A stretch of DNA of 64,000 nucleotides, from assembly GCF_008806595.1 (NCBI RefSeq), contig NZ_VZRB01000025.1, positions 1 through 64,000 of the forward strand, read 5' to 3'. Below the pieces are notes generated by a model that saw only the letters and a list, made by a program, of their open reading frames with translations, had not been told where the DNA came from and made no database searches. Positions within the stretch are counted from its first letter, which is position 1. Every line of letters begins with the position of its first letter. The DNA comes from Streptomyces luteolifulvus. GTDB taxonomy: Bacteria > Actinomycetota > Actinomycetes > Streptomycetales > Streptomycetaceae. A program made the position numbers and the translations under genes. This document shows positions 31,507-40,822 of the stretch, in pieces.

Positions 31507-33456
31507 TCACCCGCCCAGCAGGACGGTGGCCGTGCGGGCCAAGTAGGCCATCAGCCAGGCCAGTACGGTCAGATACGTGAAGGCGGTCATCGGCCATCGC
31601 CAGGTGCCGGTCTCCCGGCGCAGGACCGCCACGGTGGCCATGCACTGCAGCGCGTAGACGAAGTAGACCAGCAGGGCGGCGATGGTGGGCGCGGTGAACA
31701 CCGGCTCCCCGGCCCGCGGCCCGTCGGGGTATGTCATGGTCCGCAACGCCTGTTCGGGCTTTTCGGGGTCTTCCGCGGCGGCGACCTGCCCGAGCGTGGC
31801 GACGAAGGTCTCCCGGGCGGCCTGCGCCGACAGCACGCCGACGTTGATGCGCCAGTCGAAGCCCAGCGGGTCGAAGACCGGGGCGACCAGACGGCCCAGG
31901 TCGGCGGCGTAACTATGGTCGACCGTGTACGCGGACACCGCGACGGAGTCGGTGGTGTCGACGCCCGCCGCGCGCAGCTGCGCGTCCGAGTGCAGCGGCA
32001 GGTTCAGCAGCAGCCACAGAACGACGCTCGTGGCGACGATGACGGTCGAGCACTTGCGCAGGAAGGTACGCGCGGAGGACCCCATCGCCACCAGCACCGC
32101 GCGCGGGGCGGGCAGCCGGTAGGGCGGCATCTCCATGAAGAACGGCACCGCCTGTCCATGACGGTCGCCGAGCTTCTTGAACACCCAGGCGGCCAGCATC
32201 GCGGACACGGCACCCAGCAGATACAGGCCGAACATGACCAGGCCCTGCGCGCCGAACGGGCCCAGCTTCGCCGACGGGTCGACCAGCAGGCCGATCAGCA
32301 GCACGTACACCGGAAGTCGCGCCGAGCAGGTCATCAGGGGTGCGGCCATCATCGTGGCCAGGCGGTCCCTGGCCGAGGGCAGCGTACGGGTGGCCATGAT
32401 GCCGGGGATCGCGCAGGCGAACGACGACAGCAGCGCCACGAACGCCCGGCCCTCCAGACCGAAGCGGGCCATCACCCGGTCCATCAGGAACGCCGCCCGC
32501 GCCAGATAGCCCACCCCCTCCAGCAGGGCCAGGAGCAGGAACAGCAGCACGATCTGCGGAACGAACACCAGCACGCCGCCGACACCCGCGATGAGGGCGT
32601 CCGCGAGCAGCCCGGACACCCACGGATTGCCGACATGGGCGTCCACCAGGCCCGACAGCCACGCGAACAGCGCCTCCACCCAGTCCTGCAACGGGGCGGC
32701 CACCGTGAACACGGTCTGGAAGAACACCGCCATGACCGCGAAGAACACGGCCGTCCCCCACACCGGATGCAGCAGCACCGCGTCGACGCGCTGCGTGACG
32801 CGGTGGCGCTCGGGGGGCCGGTAGCCGGCGAAGGCCAGGATCGATTCCGCCCACGCCTCCCGCTCGTCCGGGTCGGTGGGCGGGGCCACGGCCGGGGCCG
32901 GCCAGGTGCGCCAGGTGGTGAGCTGCTCGCGCAGCTGCCCGATGCCCAGGCCACGGTGGCCGACCACGGGCAGCGCCGGCACGCCGAGCGCCTGAGCGAA
33001 CGCGTCGATGTCCAGGCGGCCCTGGCGACGGGCCAGTTCGTCGGTGAACGTGACCACGACACAGGCCGGCAGCCCGCGGGCCAGGACCTGGGCGACGAAC
33101 CCCAGGGACCGGCGCAGCGTGGTGGCGTCCACCACGACGAGCAGTGCGTCCGGACGGTCCGCGCCCTCCTGCCGACCGTCCAGTACGTCGACGGTGATCC
33201 GCTCGTCGGGGCTGACCGGCTCCAGGCTGTAGGTGCCGGGCAGATCCTCGATCACATGCCGGTGACTGCCCGTGCGGGAGGTCCCGACGAAGCGGGACAC
33301 GGTCACGCCGGGGTAGTTGCCGGTCTTGGCACGCAGGCCCGTGAGGCCGTTGAAGACGCTGGTCTTGCCCGAGTTGGGGGCGCCGACCAGGGCGATCCGT
33401 GGTGCCGCGATCAGGGTCGCGTCCGTGCCGCCGGTGTCGTGGCAGCCCGCGCTCAC
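31507..33456 (-). CDS. feoB: Ferrous iron transporter FeoB
   Basis: GTG 33456, overlapping the feoA stop as GTGA, gives 649 residues. An N-terminal G domain has G1 GAPNSGKTS, G3 DLPGTY and VVVDATTLRR. Membrane segments include the Gate motifs CAIPGIMATRT and LMTCSARLPVYVLLI. It imports Fe2+ in a GTP-dependent way. The G4 NxxD is not clear: the segment CVVVTFTDELARRQG reads TFTDE in place of NxxDE, which may alter nucleotide preference. Iron-box control is likely, since a good DtxR-type site lies upstream of feoA. Confidence 0.95.
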   Translation of the reverse strand: MSAGCHDTGGTDATLIAAPRIALVGAPNSGKTSVFNGLTGLRAKTGNYPGVTVSRFVGTSRTGSHRHVIEDLPGTYSLEPVSPDERITVDVLDGRQEGADRPDALLVVVDATTLRRSLGFVAQVLARGLPACVVVTFTDELARRQGRLDIDAFAQALGVPALPVVGHRGLGIGQLREQLTTWRTWPAPAVAPPTDPDEREAWAESILAFAGYRPPERHRVTQRVDAVLLHPVWGTAVFFAVMAVFFQTVFTVAAPLQDWVEALFAWLSGLVDAHVGNPWVSGLLADALIAGVGGVLVFVPQIVLLFLLLALLEGVGYLARAAFLMDRVMARFGLEGRAFVALLSSFACAIPGIMATRTLPSARDRLATMMAAPLMTCSARLPVYVLLIGLLVDPSAKLGPFGAQGLVMFGLYLLGAVSAMLAAWVFKKLGDRHGQAVPFFMEMPPYRLPAPRAVLVAMGSSARTFLRKCSTVIVATSVVLWLLLNLPLHSDAQLRAAGVDTTDSVAVSAYTVDHSYAADLGRLVAPVFDPLGFDWRINVGVLSAQAARETFVATLGQVAAAEDPEKPEQALRTMTYPDGPRAGEPVFTAPTIAALLVYFVYALQCMATVAVLRRETGTWRWPMTAFTYLTVLAWLMAYLARTATVLLGG

Positions 33457-33758
33457 CGCTCCACCTCGACGATGTGCACGCACGCCGCCTGCGCCCGTCG
33501 CAGGCACACCTCGTAGTCCTTGACCCGGTAGAGGACCGGGTCGCGCAGCGGCGCCCGGCGTACGGCCTCCACCACCGCTCCGGGTGTGAAGCCGAGGTCG
33601 TGCAGCCGGCGGACCACGGCGGGTGCCGCGTCCGTGGCGACCCGTGCCACCGCGGCACGGGCACCGGGTACCAGATCGGCCAGGGAGCGCGGCGCGGCGT
33701 CCATGACGGTGGGCCCCCGGCCGCCTGCTTCCTCGTGCACCCCACCAGAGGCAGTCAT
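33453..33758 (-). CDS. feoA: FeoA-domain protein
   Basis: From ATG 33758 (GGAG six to seven bases upstream) the protein has 101 residues; an earlier start at 33773 would add five. The SH3-like FeoA core runs from about residue 27: SLADLVPGARAAVARV, then LHDLGFTPGAVVEAVRRAPL and an end at VHIVEVER. FeoA is cytoplasmic and modulates FeoB. Overlap of its TGA with the feoB GTG confirms pairing. Confidence 0.9.
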   Translation of the reverse strand: MTASGGVHEEAGGRGPTVMDAAPRSLADLVPGARAAVARVATDAAPAVVRRLHDLGFTPGAVVEAVRRAPLRDPVLYRVKDYEVCLRRAQAACVHIVEVER

Positions 33759-33818
33759 CTGCGTCTCCATCACATCGCGCCAGGGGCGACACCGCCCCGC
33801 AGAACGAGCATCGTTCAG

Positions 33819-33837
33819 TAAGGCGAGGCTAACCTCA
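33819..33837. promoter_or_regulatory. Iron box (DtxR/IdeR/DmdR1 type) upstream of feoA
   Basis: TAAGGCGAGGCTAACCTCA matches the 19-bp consensus TTAGGTTAGGCTAACCTAA closely, with an intact right half GGCTAACCT. It lies about 60 bp upstream of feoA, where iron-loaded repressor would block the promoter. Confidence 0.8.
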
Positions 33838-33877
33838 CCCCTGTGGGAGATCGGCGGGGCATGCAGCCCTATGACCT

Positions 33878-33914
33878 GGGACCATCGGCCCCATCGGCCG
33901 GGACCACAGGGCCC
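33878..33914. promoter_or_regulatory. Pair of DosR/OsdR-like palindromes, 22 bp apart
   Basis: GGGACCATCGGCCC starts at 33878 and GGGACCACAGGGCCC at 33900. The 22-bp spacing is two helical turns and repeats that seen near 19.2 kb and 36.0 kb. The sites lie between feoA (leftward) and cysE (rightward). Confidence 0.5.
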
Positions 33915-33998
33915 TCAACAGACCGGCCGGCCGAGGGTCGAGGCACGAGGGTCCGGGCGAGGACGAGCACCCGTCCACGCCGCAGGGCATGCCAGAAG

Positions 33999-34041
33999 GC
34001 TGTCCGGCCGCCCTGAGACGGGTGGCAGACGGCCGGACAGC
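33999..34041. repeat. Perfect 12-bp inverted repeat
   Basis: GCTGTCCGGCCG (33999-34010) and CGGCCGGACAGC (34030-34041) are perfect complements around a 19-nt loop. No gene on either strand ends here, so it is not an obvious terminator of a known transcript. It may end an unannotated small RNA, or be an operator. Confidence 0.5.
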
Positions 34042-34431
34042 GACCGAACCGGCAGGACACCGCTTCCGACTGCGGCCTCTGGGTAGGAGAACGCGCAGCC
34101 TGCAGTCGGCGGCGGCGTTCCGTGGCCTCCTGCCGTTTCGGTAGGCATGAAGCGTGGCCGGACGACGACCGTCCGCGCACGGGCCGAACAGTCCCTCCGT
34201 CGAGGGCTGTTGGTCCCATGCCGAAAGCGGCGATCCGGACCGTTCGGCCCACCCATGCCGGGCGCTTCGGACGCGGCGCCGCATCGGGACCGGCCCGTAG
34301 CGTGCACCTTCACGGACGACGGCAGGTCCGCGCCCAGGCCCGTCAGAAAGGCCCTGGTGGCGCAGCAAGGCGTGCCACTCGGCCCGATCCCGCCGGCCGC
34401 GCGCCGCGACCAGCCCCACAGAAAGACGCGC

Positions 34432-35015
34432 ATGATCTTCGAAGATCTCCGGACGGCCTGCCGCAAGGACCCCGCCCTGCACGGTGTCCACGTCGTCGAC
34501 GTCCTGCTGTATCCCGGTCTGTGGGCGATCTGGGCGCACCGGATCACACACCGGCTGCACCGGCTCGGTGTGCCGTTCCTGCCCAGGCTGCTCTCCCAGC
34601 TCTCCCGCGCCGTCACCGGCATCGAGATCCACCCGGGTGCCGTCATCGGCCGACGCTGCTTCATCGACCACGGCATGGGCGTGGTCATCGGCGAGACCGC
34701 CGTCCTGGGTGACGACGTGATGCTGTACCACCGCGTCACCCTGGGCGGCACCGGCTGGTGGAACGGCACGAAGACCGCGAAACGGCACCCCACGATCGGC
34801 GACCGGGTCGTCCTCGGCGTCGGCGCCACCGTGCTCGGCCCGGTCCACATCGGCCACGACACGCTCGTCGGCGCGCACGCCCTCGTCCTGCGCGACGTCC
34901 CCGCCCACTCCTCCGTCCGCGCCGCCCACGCGGACTCCACCACCAGCCCGAACGTCACACCCAGGACACCCCACGCCGGGATCCTCACCCCCGGCCACGA
35001 ACAAGAAGGACGACC

Positions 35016-35019
<4 letters not shown>
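34432..35019 (+). CDS. cysE: Serine O-acetyltransferase (EpsC/CysE short form)
   Basis: ATG 34432 gives 195 residues. Hexapeptide left-handed beta-helix repeats run from about residue 60 (IEIHPGAVIGRRCFIDHG), with the catalytic His in FIDHGMGVVIGETA and HRVTLGGTG. The enzyme makes O-acetylserine from serine and acetyl-CoA. Its stop overlaps the cysK start as ATGA. The long frame upstream of 34432 has no family similarity. Sulfur assimilation inside a hypoxia and Fe-S island fits cysteine demand for cluster synthesis. Confidence 0.93.
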
Positions 35020-35942
<923 letters not shown>

Positions 35943-35967
35943 GGAGGCAGCGGAGTCTGCTGTGGCC

Positions 35968-36002
35968 GGTCCACTGGGCCCTGGAGTCGGGACGTTCGGC
36001 CC
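35968..36002. promoter_or_regulatory. Pair of DosR/OsdR-like palindromes, 21 bp apart
   Basis: GGTCCACTGGGCCC starts at 35968 and GGGACGTTCGGCCC at 35989. They lie in the gap between cysK and the methyltransferase-cupin pair, 70-105 bp before the methyltransferase start. Spacing and sequence match the other paired sites in this island. Confidence 0.5.
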
Positions 36003-36025
36003 CCGTCTCCGACCGACCTCGCGAG

Positions 36026-36039
36026 TTAGGTTCGCCTAA
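36026..36039. promoter_or_regulatory. Possible iron-box-like palindrome
   Basis: TTAGGTTCGCCTAA is an almost perfect palindrome made of two TTAGG half-sites, like those of DtxR-family boxes but shorter than the 19-bp form. It lies 35 bp upstream of the methyltransferase start, beside the paired hypoxia-type boxes. Confidence 0.4.
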
Positions 36040-36073
36040 GTAGCAACCTGCGGGCAGAGAGCGAGGTACGACC

Positions 36074-36919
36074 ATGGCATCGACGGACCGCCAGGCCCTG
36101 CACAGGGACGTTCCCGTCCCGGGCCACGGACTCGACGCCGCCGGCATGCCCGGCCACTGGCTGCTGGCCCGTCTGGGCAAGCGTGTGCTGCGGCCCGGTG
36201 GCATCGAGCTGACCCGGTGGATGCTGGACGCCCTGGGCGTGGACCCGCGGGACCGGGTGGTGGAGCTGGCCGCCGGCCTGGGGGCCACCGCCCGGCTGAC
36301 CCTCGGCCGCCGTCCGGCCACCTACACCGCCGTCGACCGCGACGCCGCCGCCGTGGCCACGCTGAGCGTCCTCGACGCCCCCGGCCCGACCGTGGTTCAC
36401 GCCGTGCGGTCCGACGCCGCGAACACCGGGCTGCCGGACGGATGCGCCACCGTCGTGTACGGCGAGGCGATGCTGACCATGCAGCCCCACCCCGCCAAGC
36501 GGCGTGTCGTACGGGAAGCACGCCGTCTCCTAGACGAGGGCACCGGCCGGTACGCCATCCACGAACTGTGCCTGCTGCCCGACGACCTCGACCCGGCGCT
36601 CGCCGACCGGATCAACGCGGACCTGGGGGACGCCATCCATGTGGGCGCCCGCCCCCTGACCCCCCGGGCGTGGAGCGAACTCCTCGCCGAGGAGGGCTTC
36701 ACCGTCACCGCCCGCAGGACGGCGCCCATGGCGCTGCTCGAACCACGCCGGCTGATCGCCGACGAGGGACTGCTCCCCGCCCTGCGCATCGCCGGCCGGG
36801 CGCTGCGGGACCCGGTGGCGCTGCGTCGCGTGACCCATATGCGGCGCGTCTTCCAGCGCCACAGCGCCCATCTCGGCGCGATCAGCATGCTCGCCGTACC
36901 CACCCCCGACCAGCCCTGA
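36074..36919 (+). CDS. Class I SAM-dependent methyltransferase
   Basis: 281 residues. The SAM site is VVELAAGLGATARLTL near residue 59, with an acidic residue at YTAVDRDAAAV and a post-motif PDGCATVVYGEAML. The substrate is not evident. The gene is followed 11 bp later by a cupin gene and preceded by paired GGGACC-type palindromes and an iron-box-like site. It therefore probably belongs to the hypoxia regulon. The start ATG 36074 has AGAGAGCGAGG upstream. Confidence 0.8.
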   Translation: MASTDRQALHRDVPVPGHGLDAAGMPGHWLLARLGKRVLRPGGIELTRWMLDALGVDPRDRVVELAAGLGATARLTLGRRPATYTAVDRDAAAVATLSVLDAPGPTVVHAVRSDAANTGLPDGCATVVYGEAMLTMQPHPAKRRVVREARRLLDEGTGRYAIHELCLLPDDLDPALADRINADLGDAIHVGARPLTPRAWSELLAEEGFTVTARRTAPMALLEPRRLIADEGLLPALRIAGRALRDPVALRRVTHMRRVFQRHSAHLGAISMLAVPTPDQP

Positions 36920-36930
36920 GGAGGCACCCC

Positions 36931-37281
36931 ATGACCGCCACCGTATTCACCGACCTGACCGCCGACCTCGCCGTTCCCGAGGACGGCACCCTCAGCCGTG
37001 TCCTGTACCGGGACGACCGCCTGCGCGTGGTCGGCTTCGCCTTCGCCACCGGCCAGGAACTGACCGAGCACACTTCGGCCCTGCCCGTCGTCATCCAGGT
37101 CGTCAAGGGCCGCCTCGACCTCGTGCTGGGCGAGGAGAAGACCGAGGCCGTGCCCGGGTGCTGGATCCACCTGCCCGCCCGGCTGCCGCACTCCGTACGG
37201 GCCATCGAGCCCAGCGTCATGCTGCTGACGATGCTTCCCGCGCCCGAGCCGTCCGGATCGGACACCCCTTCCGAGGACTGA
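36931..37281 (+). CDS. Small cupin-domain protein
   Basis: 116 residues, a single cupin barrel: LRVVGFAFATGQELTEHTSA carries the first motif with one histidine, and PGCWIHLPARLPHSVRAIE the second. The metal site appears reduced compared with the classic three-His-one-Glu set. GAGGAG lies ahead of ATG 36931. It is likely co-transcribed with the methyltransferase and may be a ligand-binding or redox-stress protein; similar cupins sit in anaerobic gene clusters. Confidence 0.8.
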   Translation: MTATVFTDLTADLAVPEDGTLSRVLYRDDRLRVVGFAFATGQELTEHTSALPVVIQVVKGRLDLVLGEEKTEAVPGCWIHLPARLPHSVRAIEPSVMLLTMLPAPEPSGSDTPSED

Positions 37282-37327
37282 CCCCGGGTCCGTGAACGGC
37301 ACCGTGGCCTACGGCACTTCAGCGGCC

Positions 37328-37389
37328 GTGGACCCGTCGGCTCGCGGAAAGTGGACCCGTCAGCTCGTGGAAAAGGGCCGAACGGCCCC
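37328..37389. promoter_or_regulatory. Tandem 23-bp repeat followed by a GGGCCG palindrome
   Basis: A unit starting GTGGACCCGTCGGCTCG and ending GGAAA occurs at 37328-37350 and again, with two changes, at 37351-37373. It is followed at once by GGGCCGAACGGCCCC (37375-37389). The units themselves resemble weak copies of the GGGACC box. They sit upstream of the Rv1733c-like gene. Confidence 0.45.
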
Positions 37390-37491
37390 GCCCCGGACGA
37401 CCTCTGGGCTCTGCACCCGCGTGCCGAGGGTGCGGAACCGTGGGTTTGCGACACGGAGGCCATTCCGGTCGGCCGGAGGAGGGGAGCGCGC

Positions 37492-38076
37492 ATGCTGGGA
37501 CATCGCGGCCGGGTGGTGTGGTGGCGCTGGCGGCGCAACCCGCTCAAACGCCGCTCCGACACCGTCGAAACGTGGATCGGCGTGGCACTGGTGGCCATGC
37601 TGCTGCTCGCCGCGCCGATCGTGGGGCGGGCGACCGCGGCGGTGGCCGAACGTGCCGCGCTCGATCAGTCCCGGGATCTCCACCGTGTCACCGCACGCCT
37701 CGTCGAGGACGCCCCCGCGACGACGGTGAGATTCTCCGGTTCGGCGATCAACAACCACGTACGGGCGACCGTGTGGTGGACGACGGCCGACGACTCCCCG
37801 AGGACCGACACCGCCCTGGTGAAGGCGGGCACCAAGGCGGGCGCTCCGACCGCGGTGTGGCTCGACGACGCCGGCCGCATGCGCCCCGCGCCGCCCACCG
37901 CGGCCCAGGCGAGCTCGCAGGGCGTCGCGCTCGGTACGGCCGCCGGCGCGGGTGTGTGCATGCTGGCCCTGGGCATCTGGTGGATCGCCCGGCTGGGGCT
38001 GGAGGGGCACCGTCGTTCGCAGTGGGAGCGTGCCTGGAGCGACTTCGACAGGCACCGGGGACACCGGCACGCGTAG
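37492..38076 (+). CDS. Rv1733c-like membrane protein
   Basis: ATG 37492 follows GGAGGAGGGGAG and gives 194 residues. It opens with WWRWRRNPLKRRSDTVETWI and a membrane helix, and has a second helix near residue 150 (LGTAAGAGVCMLALGIWWIA) with an exposed middle domain containing VWLDDAGR. This is the layout of the Rv1733c family, known in Mycobacterium as part of the DosR dormancy regulon. Its function is unknown. The family link supports reading the island as hypoxia-controlled. Confidence 0.8.
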   Translation: MLGHRGRVVWWRWRRNPLKRRSDTVETWIGVALVAMLLLAAPIVGRATAAVAERAALDQSRDLHRVTARLVEDAPATTVRFSGSAINNHVRATVWWTTADDSPRTDTALVKAGTKAGAPTAVWLDDAGRMRPAPPTAAQASSQGVALGTAAGAGVCMLALGIWWIARLGLEGHRRSQWERAWSDFDRHRGHRHA

Positions 38077-38100
38077 GCCGCGGACAACGGCGCGAGGCCG

Positions 38101-38661
38101 TCAGTGTCCGGCGGCGTTCTTCACCGGCGCGACGGCCACACCGATCACCGCGTCGACCACACCCGCCAGCAAGGCGCCCACGGTTCCGGCTCCCATGCTC
38201 AAGCCCCCCACGCAGCCCCACAGGAACAGCGGGACGATCCCCACGACCGCCGCGATCAACAGCGCGGTGTCCAGAGACAGAGCCCCCAGTGCGGCGAGGG
38301 CGATCATCACGGCGGGGCCCACCGCACAGGACAGCAGGGGACTGCTCACGTACAGCATCCGGCGCAGTTCCCGACCGGTGGCGCGGCGGCGGTGCACCGT
38401 GCGGTGTGCCTCCTGGTCCGCGACCACCGTGGCCAGCCACAGTGCCAGGCTCGTCGTCAGGACCGTGGCGGCTGCACCGGTGGGGCCGGCGTCGCTCTCG
38501 GACAGTCCCACGACCACGGCGATCATCGTGATCGTCGCGTAGATGCGCTCCTTGAGACGGTCCGCCAGGGCTCCGGCCTCCGCCTCGGGCGGCAGCCCCG
38601 CCTGCGCGTCCTCCGCCACGCGGTCCTCCCTGTCACGGCCGAGGGCACCCCAGGTCTCCAT
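38101..38661 (-). CDS. Multi-helix membrane protein of unknown function
   Basis: From ATG 38661 (METWGALGRDRED) the product has 186 residues. After a charged N-terminus there are about four hydrophobic segments, such as IYATITMIAVVVGL, SPLLSCAVGPAVMIALAAL and LLIAAVVGIVPLFLWG. The layout resembles small VIT1-like or DUF-type membrane proteins of actinobacteria. Longer starts up to 38799 lack a plausible N-terminus. It converges on the Rv1733c-like gene and diverges from the SDR gene. Confidence 0.65.
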   Translation of the reverse strand: METWGALGRDREDRVAEDAQAGLPPEAEAGALADRLKERIYATITMIAVVVGLSESDAGPTGAAATVLTTSLALWLATVVADQEAHRTVHRRRATGRELRRMLYVSSPLLSCAVGPAVMIALAALGALSLDTALLIAAVVGIVPLFLWGCVGGLSMGAGTVGALLAGVVDAVIGVAVAPVKNAAGH

Positions 38662-38817
38662 TCGTCCAGCACACCGACGACACGAGGTGCCGCCCCAGCA
38701 TGCCCCGGCCAGTCCCGCGCGGCCCGGCAACACACCCCCAGTGGGCCACGGAAGGGCCGAGCGGAGGAGCACACCGTCATGCACCGGTGCCGTCAGCACG
38801 CTGTCTAGGGTGCGGTC

Positions 38818-39597
38818 ATGACCTCACACACCTACCTCTCCGAACTGTTCTCCCTGGACGGCCGGGTCGCCGTGGTGACGGGCGGCAGTTCCGGCATCGG
38901 CGGGGCCATCGCCGGCGCTCTGGCACGAGCGGGGGCGAGCGTGGTGATCGTGGCGCGCAAGGAGCGGGAACTGGCCGCCGCGGTCGACGAGTTGGCGGCC
39001 GACGGCTGCCGGGCGGCCTGGGTGAGCGCCGACCTGAGCACCCGCGAGGCGGTGCGCGCGGCGGCGGAGCAGGCGGTGGAGGTGTTCGGGGAACCCGACA
39101 TCCTCGTCAACAGCGCCGGGATCAACCTGCGTCCGCCGATGGAGGAGCTGGACGAGGAGGTGTGGGACGTCACGATGGCCGTCAACCTGGAGGCGCCCTA
39201 CCTGCTGGGACAGCGGTTCGGGCCCGGTATGGCCCAGCGTGGCTTCGGGCGGATCATCCACATCAGCTCCCAGCAGGCGCACCGGGCGTTCGTCCGGAGC
39301 GGCGCCTACGGGGTATCCAAGGGCGCGCTGGAATCGCTGGCCCGCTCCCAGGCCGAGGCCTGGTCACCACACGGTGTCACCTCCAACACCCTGGTGCCCG
39401 GCTTCGTCCTGACCCCGCTCAACGCGCGGTTGTCGTCCGACCCGGAAACGGTTGCGGCACTGGCCGCACGCACGATGGCCGGCCGCAACGGCCTGGCCGA
39501 GGACTTCGCCGGAGCGGCGGTATTCCTGGCAGGCCCCGCCTCCGGCTACATCACGGGCCAGTCGATCTTCGTCGATGGCGGGCTTTCGGTTCACTGA
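38818..39597 (+). CDS. SDR-family oxidoreductase
   Basis: 259 residues. NAD(P) motif VTGGSSGIGGAIA near residue 20, NSAG motif, catalytic Ser in HISSQQAH and Tyr-x3-Lys in YGVSKGAL. The closing segment GYITGQSIFVDGG is typical of FabG/gluconate-dehydrogenase-like SDRs. The substrate cannot be told. The gene stands between the hypoxia island and the coiled-coil gene, with no obvious partner. Confidence 0.88.
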   Translation: MTSHTYLSELFSLDGRVAVVTGGSSGIGGAIAGALARAGASVVIVARKERELAAAVDELAADGCRAAWVSADLSTREAVRAAAEQAVEVFGEPDILVNSAGINLRPPMEELDEEVWDVTMAVNLEAPYLLGQRFGPGMAQRGFGRIIHISSQQAHRAFVRSGAYGVSKGALESLARSQAEAWSPHGVTSNTLVPGFVLTPLNARLSSDPETVAALAARTMAGRNGLAEDFAGAAVFLAGPASGYITGQSIFVDGGLSVH

Positions 39598-39707
39598 GCC
39601 CCTCGTGACCGCTGGTCGGTAGGCCCGGTGGCCCGGTGGGTCCGGCAGCGCTGCTGACCGGGTGATCCGGTGTGCGTGATCGGCCGGCCCGGTGGAGTCT
39701 GGGGCTT

Positions 39708-40637
39708 ATGCAGCGTAAAGGCGCACGCCGCACGCGCGGCGGAGATGGCGTGGAGGCCGTTCTCGACGAGCTCTACACCACCCCGCCGTCCGGCTTCGTC
39801 TCCCACCGCGAGGAGCTGGCCGCCGCCGCCAAGGAGGCCGGCCGCGTGGAGGACGCCCGCCGGATCCATGCCGCCCGCCGCCCCACTCTGGCCGCCTGGG
39901 CCGCGAACCTGCTGCTGCGCTCCCGGCCGAAGGAGAGCCGGCAGTTCCTGGAGCTGGGCAAGGCTTTGCGCAAGGCGTACGGCACCCTGGACACCGCCGG
40001 CGTCAAAGAGCTGTCCGCACAGCGCCGAAGCGTGGTCTCCGCCATGTCGCGGCAGGCCGCGCAGCTCGCTCGCGAGGCCGGGCAGCGGCTGTCGGACGCG
40101 GTGCTGCAGGACGTCGAAGCCACCCTGCGCGCCGTACTCGCCGATCAGGAGGCCGCCGACCAGTGGGCCACCGGCCGCCTGCACGGCGCCCTCACCCCAC
40201 CGTCGGCCTTCCCCTCCGACAGCGGCCCGGCCGCCGCCGTCCCACGGAAGCCGACTCGGCCGACGGCTCCCAAGACGGCGGGCCGACCGCAGAAGAACGA
40301 CCTCGCCGAGCGACGTCGCGTACGGCAGGAGCAGCTCGCCCAGGCCACAAAGGCGGCCAAGGAGGCCGAGCGGCAGCTCCGCGCCAAGCGCGCGGCACAC
40401 GCGGACGCCGACACACTGCTGCGACGGACACGCGACCAACACGACCGGGCCCGTCAGCAGGTCGACGCCGTTGAGCACCAACTGCACCAGGCACGCGAGG
40501 ACCTCCGACGCACCGAACAGGACCAGCGGGCCGCCGAGGAGCGGCACGAGGCGACCGCCGACGCCCTCGCCCAGGCCGAACAGGAAGCCCGCACGGCGTC
40601 CCAGGAGGTGGCCCGCCTGACCGCGCGCGTCAGGTAG
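39708..40637 (+). CDS. Coiled-coil protein, conserved in actinobacteria, function unknown
   Basis: 309 residues from ATG 39708. The N-terminal ~140 residues form an alpha-helical domain with FVSHREELAAAAKEAGR and RRPTLAAWAANLLLRSRP, a recurring actinobacterial pattern. A proline-rich hinge at about 165-185 leads to a long Arg/Glu/Gln-rich coiled coil to the end. There is no signal peptide. It is cytoplasmic and likely oligomeric. It has no operon partner. Confidence 0.75.
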   Translation: MQRKGARRTRGGDGVEAVLDELYTTPPSGFVSHREELAAAAKEAGRVEDARRIHAARRPTLAAWAANLLLRSRPKESRQFLELGKALRKAYGTLDTAGVKELSAQRRSVVSAMSRQAAQLAREAGQRLSDAVLQDVEATLRAVLADQEAADQWATGRLHGALTPPSAFPSDSGPAAAVPRKPTRPTAPKTAGRPQKNDLAERRRVRQEQLAQATKAAKEAERQLRAKRAAHADADTLLRRTRDQHDRARQQVDAVEHQLHQAREDLRRTEQDQRAAEERHEATADALAQAEQEARTASQEVARLTARVR

Positions 40638-40822
40638 GCACCGGCCGGGACGGTCATCAACTCACGCAACTCCTGCGCCTCCGGCAGAACTCGGCCAGAT
40701 CCGCTACTCGCGCGCTGCTCTCCTCGGCAACCTGCTGTTCAACTGGTGGGATTGAGGACCGCCGGATGAATCCCCGCACTCCGGGTAGTGCAGCCACACG
40801 GCGAATCCGGAGGTGCAGTCCC

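Larger units (their letters stand above)
33838..34431. promoter_or_regulatory. Long divergent gap with hypoxia-type boxes and an inverted repeat
   Basis: There is no supported gene over about 590 bp between the feoA iron box and cysE. It contains palindromes GGGACCATCGGCCC (33878-33891) and GGGACCACAGGGCCC (33900-33914), 22 bp apart, and GGACCGTTCGGCCC at 34237-34250. A perfect 12-bp inverted repeat lies at 33999-34041. The paired boxes could serve feoAB, cysE-cysK or an unannotated small RNA. Confidence 0.5.

Noticed and set aside
33869..34252. Minus-strand open frame of 127 codons between feoA and cysE
   Set aside because: Arg/Pro/Ser-rich translation, no ribosome-binding site, no family; it crosses palindromes and the inverted repeat, so it looks like a chance frame in GC-rich DNA.
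34141..34431. Cysteine or SAM riboswitch upstream of cysE
   Set aside because: No recognisable aptamer pairing was found, only GC-rich palindromes; an Infernal search would be needed to revive the idea.
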